Assembly (NCBI GenBank): GCA_014904985.1
Contig: MU128960.1
Span: forward strand, 285,112-298,033
Direction: 5' to 3'
DNA length: 12,922 nucleotides
Source: Hydnum rufescens UP504
Lineage: Eukaryota; Basidiomycota; Agaricomycetes; Cantharellales; Hydnaceae
Part shown: positions 5,076 through 12,922 of the stretch, piece by piece
How positions within the stretch are numbered: position 1 is the first letter of the stretch
Layout: every line of letters starts with the position of its first letter
Notes under the pieces: generated by a model
What the model was told of the DNA's origin: nothing
The model's input: the letters and a program-made list of their open reading frames with translations, nothing else
The model's database searches: none
Program-made: the position numbers and the translations under genes

Positions 5076-6200
5076 ATGGTTAGAAACCAATCCAACTACT
5101 GTCCATGTCGTTGAGGAGAGGACAAATGAAGGGAGCCATGGGGACAATTCAAATATTCAGGTCTGGGGAAATGAAGGTCTTTTTGGATAATAGAAAATCC
5201 CAATGAACAGTGGTTGCTCAAGGGAATAGATCAGTGTCACAAAGTAAAGATGTCAAGGCCACACCCTGAAGTTGTCCTCTTGACTATTCAGTCTTAATGT
5301 GGCTGTACACAGTCTTGACAAGTGGGAAATCTCCTCCAGACAGCAGCAATACTTCAGTGCCTCAGACTGTGATAGGAGGGAAAACCAACTATTTACATGC
5401 TCCCTCCCCTTTATATACATTCCAGACCATAATTCAAAATTCCGGAAGAAAAGCAGAGATAAGGGAAGCATAATGAAAAAGAAATGAAGCTAAAAGCTTC
5501 AAAACTGGTGGAGATATTCAAGAATCAAGTGAAAAAGAGACAAAAAACACTTTACAAGGCATTCCACCCTTGAAACTGGATAGATTCCCTTAAGGAAAGG
5601 TGGAATAGGTCACCCTGAGTTCCCTTTGCATTGGAATTAAGAGGGCCAGAACCAATTTGTCATTTGTGTTGGTGGAGCAAGGGGGGAGTCATGAGGAAGG
5701 GGTTGTCTTGTGAAAAATGGAGTTCATGTCTGCTTGTTTTTCCCTTGGTACAGTTCAATGAGCATTCTTAACAGATTTCAGGGAGTGGTACTCATGAACG
5801 AATCTGATAAGAATTGGCTTTGAAAATCAAGAAATACTCCTTCAGAGTATGAATCATGGAAAGATATTGTTACAGGGACTGCATTTTTGATCTTTTCGTC
5901 GCGTGTTTAATACTGTTTGATAGGTATGATTTGTATATTTCTGGACGTGGTCATTTCGAGTCGATCCGATCAAAACTGATGGAGACATTCAAAAAATACT
6001 CCTTTAGAGTGATCTCAGACATCAACAAGTCTTTGGTTCTGGAAATTGGCTTGTGGACTTGCAGACTATCCAGGTTCTCATTGTGGATTTCAACAACCTT
6101 GTCTGGCAACACTACAACAGGCTTGGGAATTGGGGTCTTGTCAGGGCGACACTGCCATCAAAGCCACAAACAGAAAGAGGAAAGAGATTAATTAACCACA
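5076..6200. other. No supported gene
   Basis: CpG-poor, A/T-rich sequence with scattered short open frames lacking any recognised domain, including one of 111 residues at 5856-6191. Two similar stretches occur (about 5825-5850 and 5985-6010, AAATACTCCTTYAGAGT). It is probably decayed transposon or intergenic DNA. Confidence 0.4.
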
Positions 6201-6202
6201 CA

Positions 6203-6283
6203 CTATCGCAGTGGGAATCCTGAGTATACACCACACAACAAGGGACACACAAGTCTTGCACCTATCACAGTGGGAATCCTGAG
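6203..6283. repeat. Direct repeat, 22 bp, with a single CpG-type difference
   Basis: CTATCGCAGTGGGAATCCTGAG (6203-6224) recurs at 6262-6283 as the same sequence with CA in place of CG. The pair illustrates CpG transition decay at base resolution. Confidence 0.9.
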
Positions 6284-6484
6284 AGATCGAAACTGGTGAT
6301 CCCCCCCACTACAAAGGGCTATAAGTACTACTTCCTGCACACAGCCACCACAGCCTCCACAGCCATCAAGATGATACATCTCCATCACAGATGCAGCCCA
6401 TCAATCAGCCTCCACAGCCACCATCACTAAGCCTCACTAAGCTGACACAGCTGTGTTACGAATCCTGTGTGCACCTCCACATGG

Positions 6485-6898
6485 CTATGCCCCAACTTCC
6501 ATATGCATCCCCCTTAGTGCATATACTTCCAAGGCAGTGTATGCCTGGGTACCCCCAAAGGTGTTGATGGAGTCAAAGGACCATAGTGATGCTGAGGGAG
6601 CTGGGATTGGGAGGGGTGGTGAGGGTTCAGGGAATGGGGGCAGAGTAGGAGGAAGAGGAGGAGGAGTCTGGATTGGCAACTGCATTGACTCACACAGTGA
6701 GCGAGGGGACAAGAGGTGCTGACAAGGCTGCCAATGCTGCCACTGGTTGATTACCCAGCCCATAGCCTGTCGGTCAAGGCCCAAGAGTACAAGGGCAATA
6801 ACAATAAGAGAAATGCCAATAATGGCAAGGATGATGATAACCCCCTGACTGAATGGAGGGAGAGAGGAGACAAGAGCATTTGAAGAAGTAGGTGCCAT
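6485..6898 (-). CDS. Putative single-pass membrane protein ORF (unknown)
   Basis: An open frame of 137 codons starts with ATG at 6898 on the minus strand. Residues about 18-41 form a strong hydrophobic helix (GVIIILAIIGISLIVIALVL...). A proline-rich stretch (PPPLPPTLPPFPEPSPPLP) spans about residues 78-97, and the tail is not distinctive. There is no obvious signal-peptide cleavage site, so the helix may be a membrane anchor. It overlaps, in another frame, the 3' end of the Gag-like pseudogene. It is intact in a region where other frames are broken by TGA, which is mildly notable. I recognise no family, and it could be chance. Confidence 0.3.
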   Translation of the reverse strand: MAPTSSNALVSSLPPFSQGVIIILAIIGISLIVIALVLLGLDRQAMGWVINQWQHWQPCQHLLSPRSLCESMQLPIQTPPPLPPTLPPFPEPSPPLPIPAPSASLWSFDSINTFGGTQAYTALEVYALRGMHMEVGA

Positions 6899-7637
6899 AT
6901 GATAGAGTCAACAAGGAATGATACTCTGACAGGTAAGTCCACAAGTGGAAGCAAATGTCAATTTGATCCTGACAGGTCTCATGCTTCAAGATTGCAGCTG
7001 GCTGGCTAGCTGGTGCTTGCTGGGGCAGCTCAACATATGTGTGATTCAGACATTCCATCATGTGTCCTTTCAATTCCTGTGTGTCATAGGGCTCAACTGT
7101 CTTCTTTGTACATGCTTTCTGTTGTTCTTCAGGGAATGTAACCTCCTGATTGAACAGGTCAAAACTGTGTAGATAGTTGATCTCGCCATTTTCAGCTTGA
7201 GACATCTGGTTGTGCAGGACTCAAGCAATACCGCTGTCATCAAGATTGCTGTGAGGCAAACTTGATCCATCAGCTTGAACAAGCCAGCTGTCATTTGACA
7301 TCTTCAAGACCTTTTTCATGATAAAGGCCTTTGTCTTGAGACATTCTTTGAGTAAGTGGCCACATTCTCCACACATAAAACATCATATTGGAGAAGTAGA
7401 TTTTAAAGGTTGTGTTCCAATATTTTCAGCCTCATACTGGCTTATTGTGATTGTTAAACGCCTGATCTTTTCAACAAGATCATCCATACTTGATTTAACA
7501 GGGATGGGTGTGTCTTGTGGCTTAACCTGCAAAGGTTTCGTCATAGATTCTTCCTTTTTCTGTTTTGTCTTGTGTTTGATGTGACGCCTTTTGGATCTAG
7601 GACATCTTGGTTCTTCCTCTTCCTTTGAGGAATCCAA
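6774..7637 (-). pseudogene. Retrotransposon Gag fragment with CCHC zinc knuckle
   Basis: One minus-strand frame runs from 7637 to 6774 with only two internal stops, TGA at 7385-7383 and TGA at 7223-7221. Both are consistent with CGA (Arg) having become TGA. It begins with an acidic then highly basic segment (SKEEEEPRCPRSKRR, KHKTKQKK), then an amphipathic stretch (MDDLVEKIRRLTITISQYE). Just after the first stop is a zinc knuckle C-F-M-C-G-E-C-G-H-L-L-K-E-C (C-x2-C-x4-H-x4-C). Downstream comes a segment ending WLVQADGSSLP, similar in layout to the Gag C-terminus of basidiomycete Ty3/Gypsy elements. The knuckle would bind RNA in the particle. The frame past about 6950 is probably not part of the protein. 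No protease or reverse transcriptase follows. Confidence 0.65.
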
Positions 7638-7886
7638 TGAAACCTCAGCCTGCAGCCTGGTCAGCCATAGAGAGGGGCCTTAAAAGGAGGGACATGTTGA
7701 TGACTTAGGTATGCCTAAATGGCTGAAATCATGGTTGATGTCAAGTGATGATCAAAAAACTGAATCTTGACAATGGGAAACTACAATTTGACAATCTTTT
7801 GACATCAATCATTGTCAAGTGCCTCATTTATTGGGACTTGTGCAAAATTTCAGTCTATCAACTGAATATGGGTTAAGACTATAGTA
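7638..7886. other. No gene seen; short CAA/TTGAC repeats
   Basis: Between the two minus-strand pseudogenes, TTGACAATG/CATTGTCAA-like words recur (about 7768-7820), including an imperfect inverted pair. Nothing else is supported. Confidence 0.4.
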
Positions 7887-8601
7887 TTACTGAAAGTCTC
7901 CTATTACATTGTCTATTAATGTGATAAATCCAAGATCCTCAGTCTCTATATCTTCCTCTACTTCTCCATCTTGATCATCATCTGAAGATACAGCATCATC
8001 ATCATCACCATCTACATTAGGTGCATGGACTCATATGCATGATGCATGATGTTCCAGTGTCGGAGGGGGAAGAAACTCATCCCAGCTTGGGGCAGTGGAG
8101 AGAGTAGGAACATGGATCATGTTCACTCTCCAGAGTTCTAGCCACTCATACAATTGATGGAGTTGGCGAAGTGCAAAGAATGATACTTCATCATCTGCTT
8201 CTTTGACTAGTCTCTTGACCACCTGATATTCCATGTAGAACCATGTTCGAAGGTTACTGCTCTCCACCTTGCACCTCTCCAACTCTTGCTCACAATTAAC
8301 CACTTCTTGTGCCATGAAAATACCCTTTTTGACCAAAGCATCCACCAACCACTGAGGAAGAACACCATCAGGAAAGTCTCCAACATCAGCCCACCCATCC
8401 TCCCATATATCCTGATCCACATCCATCTTGTACAAACCCTCCTTTAAAAGCAAGGGAGGAATATATGCACTTTTTGATATTGTCCTTGATGTCCAACAAT
8501 ATTCTGCCATCTCCTTTATCTTCACATTATATTTTTTCATCATTGCATCAATCCTGGATGAGTGATGGTGTACCACCTTCTTGTAATATAGGGCCATACT
8601 A
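7887..8601 (-). pseudogene. KDZ-like transposase C-terminal fragment, cut by an LTR
   Basis: The minus-strand frame is open from the LTR junction at 8601 through about 190 codons to a TGA at 8033-8031. It then continues in the same frame through an acidic tail (DGDDDDAVSSDDDQDGEVEED) to TAA at 7889-7887. The motif GLYKMDVDQDIWEDG, the following Trp-rich helices (CEQELERCKVE, LRTWFYMEYQVV, LYEWLELWR) and the acidic end resemble the C-terminal region of fungal KDZ (Kyakuja-Dileera-Zisupton) DNA-transposon proteins. That assignment rests on memory of the family layout, not a search. The catalytic part is absent: the left LTR boundary sits where the upstream coding sequence should be. The apparent ATG at 8612 lies inside the LTR and is not its real start. 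Confidence 0.5.
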
Positions 8602-9123
8602 CGTATGTACATAGTAGCCCGTCTCCTATTGTATCTTACATAATAGCATGGCCATGAGGATTCTAAGTCCCGGTCACACTGGAATCAAATCATCTTTTTT
8701 CCTGGACCTCATAGCTCATGTGCAAGCCATGAAACTAACACAGCCACACCACTACCCCATGACCAAGTCATGTAACAATCTGACCATACCAAGACACACG
8801 ATCCATTGCCATAGAGCATGGGGCAGAGATGGATATGGGAGAGTTGTGTATGAGCACAACTCTACTAAGTAAGTGCCCACTTTCAGTTGGTTAGCTAACC
8901 TGCCACTTCATCCTTAGATAGTAACTGAGCCCTTTGGCCAGTTACTACCACTTCTCCTTTCCCCATCCTCTCTTCTCCCCATATTTCTCCCACACCTGAA
9001 GTGAAGCCAGTGCTTAGAACAGTTGGATTATCCTTTCTCTTCTATTCACAGATCCATTGAATCTGCCTCATCTAATGACAATGAATACTGCAGCTCCTCG
9101 AAGTTGAGAGCTGCATTATTACA
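8602..9123 (-). mobile_element. Solo LTR copy A (minus orientation, CpG-depleted)
   Basis: Read on the minus strand this starts TGTAATAATG (from 9123) and ends ATGTACATACG (8602). It is homologous along most of its length to the plus-strand LTR at 11421-11979. Shared blocks include CATTAGATGAGGC, the GAGTTGTG...CACAACTC hairpin (8841-8862), and GATTTGATTCC / ATTATGTAA near the end. The terminal CA has become CG or differs. About 520 bp, with no matching 5-bp target duplication at the edges (TACTA versus TTGGT). It separates a KDZ-like fragment from a Gag pseudogene. Compared with copy B, most CpG sites are TpG or CpA. Confidence 0.7.
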
Positions 9124-11420
9124 TTGGTTCCCTCTAGCTGACGAGGCGGTCAAACCAACTTCATCCATGACATCCTGCAACTCCCAGTCCACTCTCTGTC
9201 TCCCTCCCTTGTCTCACGAAATGAGTAAATGGGTGAAGACACCCAAGTTAAACCTGCATATGGTGATCCCCCACCACATCCTGTCATCCCAGCACAATGA
9301 TGTGCTCTATCACACTACTACTCATGAATGTGTGGCTATCCCACCCTGACTACACTCAATGGAACACTATCAAGAGATCACACAATGACTGGAAGAGCTG
9401 GTGAATGAGTATATGGACCCGTTCTTGGCTGCTCCTGTCACCATGTATCAGTTCCTCATGGTGTGGATGAAGTTTTCTCCAGCACAATATAACTCTATGT
9501 ACTTCATGTATGACAAGGAGCTGCAGGAGTGGCATATGGATTGGGAACTCCTCATTACAGTCCAAATGGGCATCAAGAGGCTACAGAACCTCATCTCAGA
9601 TGTTATAGCTATAGTAGGAAATGAGGACCATCACTTTGTAATAGACCATGAAGGGAAATTAGCAGAGCAGCTATGGATGTCCAAATGAATTGAAGAATTA
9701 AGAATGGCCAACAAGCTACTAAAGCTAAGGGTCAAGCTGATGTTTGCTCAACTCTACAAACTAAGGAAGTTACACCAGGGTGAAAGCTTATCCACTCCAA
9801 TGGCCTCTGAGGATTCCCTTCCCCCTATGCCTGAATTAAGAGAGCACCTGTATAAGGCATGGCACAATCCCCATCTCCCCACAAAAAGGGTGGCCCGAAG
9901 AGCACTAGTTTCAGGCTGGGAAGCAATCCAAGGTGATATCGATGGGATGTGCCCCATCATACAGGCAACAAGGCACCCATTCATGGGCAACCAGGCCATG
10001 AAGTACGCGGAATACGATGTGAGGCTAGAGGAAGCACTGGACATGCAGCTGCTCCCTAGAGTGGACACCAACCCCCATGGCTTAGGCCTCTTCATGCCAA
10101 GCTCAGATTTTGAGGAGCCTAGTGGAGATGCTAGCTTTGACCCCTCTCATGGTCCAAAAGCAGGCCCCAGCTCTATTATAAATCTGCCAGCCTGGCCCAC
10201 TCCTCCTTCTGATCAGACAAGACTGGGGAACTTGTCCATGTATCGGGCCTCATCCATTGATCTTGATGCATCCCTGTTGATGTGGCAGGACATCCCCCTC
10301 CATGACTCGATGCCCAGGGAGTCAGCTACCCCCATGCTGAACCCTTGTAATCGGCTTGCAGTCCTCTTGCAATGAGTTTCCATGCTGGGGGAAGGATTGA
10401 GGAACATCCTTTGGACCCCTTCAAAGTCACAGGCTCCAATAGGAGAACCCATGGGATCTTGGGAGATGGGGCCCATAGTTGGATGCCCCATGGGGAGACA
10501 TCCTAGTGGAGACTCCCCCACACTTTGACCTCCAGGCCCTTCTCATGCTCATTTGCCCCTAACCAATTACCTGATCAGATGAGCAAATGCTGCAGGCAAG
10601 GGGATTGAGTACCCCAGTGGTGCTTGGGACTCAGTTATGGATACCCCTGCCTTGCCAGCCCCAGGAGCCACAAGGGCCCATGACTACTACATGAACCTAG
10701 TCAAGGCAGCCCCATTCTCCCTCTCCCACACCCTCTTCCCTCATGATCCTGTGAGTCTCACCCCATCATAACTGGAAGGGCCCTCTGCCATCCCTATGTC
10801 CTCCCAAAGCTCCTCCCAGAAGGAAGGTTGTGAACCTCCCTTGGAGAACTCCAAGGGCAAGGGCCCTCAGCCCCCTCCTCCTCCCCACTCAGCTAGCTCG
10901 AAGGAAGGTGGAGGCAGGCCACCAGATGATGACAGTGGACCTGGGAAGGGAGGAGGAGGCCCAGGATGAGGAGGTCCAGATCCTAGGTCCCCTTCCAATG
11001 GAGGATCCCCAGGCCCAGGCAGTCCCCCTGGCCCTCCTGGCCCTCCTGGCCCTCCTGGCCCCCCAGGACCCCCAGGACCACCTGGAGCATCATTCAATGC
11101 TCCCCCACCAGGTGTGACCTGGGACAACCAACTGAAATGGACAGCAGTGCCAGAATGGGATGGCAATCAGGAGATGGCAATCGATTGGCTCCATGAGTGT
11201 AGCGATCTTGTGAGTTTGGGCCCAGCTGTGGAAGCCCAGATAGTGCAGATAGCCACCTTCCAGTTCAGAGGAGCCATCACCACTGCCTGGCGAGCTCATT
11301 TGGCTCCAGTCAAGCACTCTATCCTGCAGTCCTGGGATAATCTATGGGAATGGGTACTACACCATTATCTCAGAGAGGCTTGGTATACAGCCCAGTGACT
11401 CAAATATAATGAGGAGACTT
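9124..11420 (+). pseudogene. Ty3/Gypsy-type Gag pseudogene, frame kept but riddled with TGA
   Basis: One frame (codons at 9128, 9131 and so on) can be followed for about 760 codons without a detectable indel. Internal stops are TGA at 9347, 9386, 9686, 10373, 10526, 10580, 10967 and 11396, and TAA at 10769. Layout: an N-terminal helical domain (about 9390-9770, ending in a coiled coil RMANKLLKLRVKLMFAQLYKL); a long low-complexity Ser/Pro region; a collagen-like (Gly-Pro-Pro)7 tract at about 11024-11085; then a retrotransposon Gag capsid domain from about 11100. The last contains AVPEWDGNQEMAIDWLHEC and a HHYLREAW end typical of basidiomycete Ty3 Gag. The sequence is cut by an LTR right after the capsid start. 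No zinc knuckle, protease or polymerase remains. The N-terminus is also lost at LTR copy A. As a capsid protein it would have packaged element RNA. Confidence 0.75.
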
Positions 11421-11979
11421 TGTAATATCGTGTTATTCGACTTTGAATATACGCAGGGAGTTGTCGTTAGATGAGGCGGAGTCGATGTTCCTGTAAACAG
11501 AAGGAAGAGAGAAATCCTCCTGCTCTATGCACTGGCTTCGAGCAGGCGGGCCATGCACGAGGCTAAGCACTGGCTTCACCTTGTACCTGGGAGAAGCGGA
11601 GGGAGAGGGGGGAGGAATGTGGGAGGTGTGGTAGTAGCTGGCGAAAGGGCCAGACTACTATCTAAGGGCAAAGGGATGATCAGCTGATAAAGTAGGGATA
11701 GGGAGCTTACTTAGTAGAGTTGTGCTTGTACGCAACTCTCCCTTATCCTTCTTAACACCATGCTCTGTGGTGACGGTTCAGGTAGCTTTGCCAAGTGAGT
11801 CGTAATGTGACTAGGTCACGTGGCTGTGTAGTTTCACGGGTTTCGCGAGAGCGAAGGAGTCCAGGCAAAAAGATGGATTTGATTCCGCCGCACCAGCGAC
11901 TTAGAATCGTCGCAGCCACGCTATTATGTAATCGTACAGAGGACGGGATGAACGGGGAAATAACAATTATGTACATACA
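11421..11979 (+). mobile_element. Solo LTR copy B (plus orientation, CpG-rich)
   Basis: It begins TGTAATATCG and ends ATGTACATACA, the TG...CA form of an LTR, 559 bp. It is homologous in inverse orientation to copy A at 8602-9123. It carries the same hairpin GAGTTGTG...CGCAACTC (11717-11738) and many intact CpGs; over about 140 bp near 11811-11950 I count roughly 13 CpG against about 2 in the matching part of copy A. Flanking pentamers (GACTT and GAACC) do not match, so it is not a simple insertion with target duplication. It terminates the Gag pseudogene on its left and abuts an unrelated minus-strand gene on its right. Its CpG content suggests it is younger or unmethylated. Confidence 0.75.
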
Positions 11980-12020
11980 GAACCTTGAGTACTATATTAC
12001 AGAGCCCCCCAGCGTGGATG

Positions 12021-12655
12021 CTACGATTCTTGCTCCAGGAGACCAAGGTCTTCGATACCTAGGTCGTCCAACATAATCTCATACCTTTCGAACCACCCAT
12101 TCCATCTAAATTGTTCACCGGCGTATGTGCCCCAGGCCCCAATAGAGGTGGGGTTGACTTCCGGGATGGTGTGAGCTAGCCACACGAGGATGTCACGATG
12201 GGGGCCTAGGAACGGGATTTGCACATTGAATTTGACAGGATCTTTGTATGATAGATGTTCCCCGAGTACCCTAATACCTCATTCGTGGCCTTGATGATCT
12301 GAGCAGTGAACGGATGCTCGATAGGCTTGAGATGATTCACCCTCTGCTTAAGATATCGGATTGCGATTAGGGGTGAGATCAAGTATCGCGACATGAGGCT
12401 TTGCGAGGTCCTGAAAATCTGAGGGGGGCCTTGGGGGTAGAACACCTGCATGAGGTTGGCCGATTTGAATGTCATGCTGGGGGGCGAGTTAGACTGCCGC
12501 TTACAAGGACCATTTCTGGGATAGGACATTCGTTCTTACACCCAGTGCAACATATCTTGACTGTCTCTAAGATCTGGTTCTGTACTTCCTCACTCCACAT
12601 GCGATATTTTCCTTCCTCGTATGGCTGGGCGCGTGCTGACAGCCCATGCTGTAAA
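12021..12655 (-). pseudogene. Minus-strand gene fragment of unknown function, frameshifted
   Basis: An open stretch enters from about 12655 and includes a Cys cluster CCTGCKNEC. A GTAAGC donor at 12504 and CAG acceptor at 12446 define a 59-nt intron that joins two open frames in phase 0 (...EMVL to VFYPQGPPQIF...). The frame runs on to about 12279. There an 8-bp near-duplication (12263-12278, GGTATTAG/GGTACTCG on the minus strand) shifts it. The other frame then continues with VQIPFLGPHRDILVWLAHTIPEVNP to TAG at 12023-12021. Codon use is CpG-containing, unlike the pseudogenes to the left. I do not recognise the protein. It could be a transposon-encoded protein or a host gene fragment, truncated at its start by the repeats at 12660-12760. 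Confidence 0.4.
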
Positions 12656-12659
12656 TTTT

Positions 12660-12780
12660 TTGCAAAAAATGCGGTAACTTACTGTAGAAAGTTACATCAA
12701 ATTATGGTAACTTGCAGTAACTTTTTTGCATCAAGTTTTGCATCAAGCTCGGTAACCCCGTTTCATTAAACCTTTTGCAT
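12660..12780. repeat. GTAACTT / TTTTGCATC repeats with hairpin
   Basis: GTAACTT (12674-12680) pairs with AAGTTAC (12689-12695). Further GTAACTT words occur at about 12707 and 12717. TTTTGCATCAAG occurs twice in tandem (from 12724 and 12737), with TTTTGCATCC at 12773. This looks like the end of a small transposon or a decayed tandem repeat bordering the gene fragment. Confidence 0.7.
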
Positions 12781-12799
12781 CCAGGCTATTATTTATTAT

Positions 12800-12922
12800 T
12801 CCAGTTACATAATATATATTTTATAATATGAAATCCCTAAATGCAGTAATTAGATAGCCCAATAAGGAAGGGTGCATTAGATAATATCCCATAATAACCT
12901 TGGATAATATCCAGTTACATAA
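12800..12922. repeat. Direct repeat TCCAGTTACATAA at the window end
   Basis: The 13-mer occurs at 12800-12812 and 12910-12922, 110 bp apart, in AT-rich DNA with GGATAATATCC-like words. The second copy ends exactly at the window edge, so it may belong to a longer tandem repeat. Confidence 0.75.

Noticed and set aside
5856..6191. 111-residue plus-strand ORF
   Set aside because: No domain, no recognisable composition or conservation, and it sits in CpG-poor decayed DNA; the length is compatible with chance.
8869..9051. Two short plus-strand introns (GTAAGT 8869 to TAG 8917, GTGAAG 9001 to CACAG 9051) leading into Gag
   Set aside because: The same sequences occur in the inverted copy at 11421-11979 and lie within an LTR oriented on the minus strand here, so the matches reflect LTR homology, not splicing of Gag.
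10213..10521. 102-residue minus-strand ORF
   Set aside because: It overlaps the long plus-strand Gag frame and has no features of its own.
10867..11166. Gly-rich minus-strand ORF (GGPGGPGG)
   Set aside because: Antisense of the Gly-Pro-Pro tract in the plus-strand Gag frame, which is supported by the capsid domain downstream.
8602..11979. A single complete LTR element with these as its two LTRs
   Set aside because: LTRs of one element are direct repeats; these are inverted, and the interior lacks protease, reverse transcriptase and integrase.

Overview
This window looks like transposon-rich nuclear DNA of a basidiomycete fungus, probably an Agaricomycete. The reasons are short GT-AG introns with CTAAC/TACTAAC-type branch points, retrotransposon Gag sequences and long terminal repeats of basidiomycete Ty3/Gypsy style, a KDZ-like transposase tail, and no bacterial gene organisation. 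No clearly intact host gene is present. The species assignment is inference; no database search was possible.

Positions 1-5,050 hold two convergent arrays of one unusual repeated module. Each module has an exon-side hairpin (ACCACACACCCGC / GCGGGTGTGTGGT type) ending about 5-10 nt before a GTRAGT-like 5' splice site. An intron of about 100-115 bp follows, with a second hairpin (AAAAAGAGCAGC / GCTGCTCTTTTT type) between the splice site and the branch point. Four modules run on the + strand (411-1907; CpG-rich, crisp hairpins) and four on the - strand (about 4985 down to 2118; CpG-poor, partly decayed). They meet at an AT-rich microsatellite and a separate inverted repeat. Loops and flanks vary while most stems stay paired. 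Some exons hold their own tandem minisatellites (12 bp or 21 bp). This is the best candidate for something undescribed: a hairpin-bearing, intron-carrying repeat, perhaps related to introner-like elements. The - array is split by about 1.7 kb of other repeats, including a TATA-box region with TGACTCA-rich tandem repeats.

Positions 5,050-8,600 are mostly decayed DNA. They hold a small one-helix membrane-protein ORF, a retrotransposon Gag fragment with a CCHC zinc knuckle, and a KDZ-like transposase C-terminal fragment, all on the - strand.

Positions 8,602-11,979 hold two inverted copies of one long terminal repeat flanking a 2.3-kb + strand Gag pseudogene. The Gag frame has no detectable indel but nine in-frame stops, eight of them TGA. 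The other two pseudogenes add three more internal stops, all TGA. This is the pattern expected from CpG (CGA to TGA) deamination of methylated transposons. The right-hand LTR is CpG-rich and hence younger or less methylated.

Positions 11,980-12,922 hold a - strand gene fragment of unknown function with one plausible 59-nt intron and an 8-bp near-duplication that breaks its frame, followed by GTAACTT-rich repeats.
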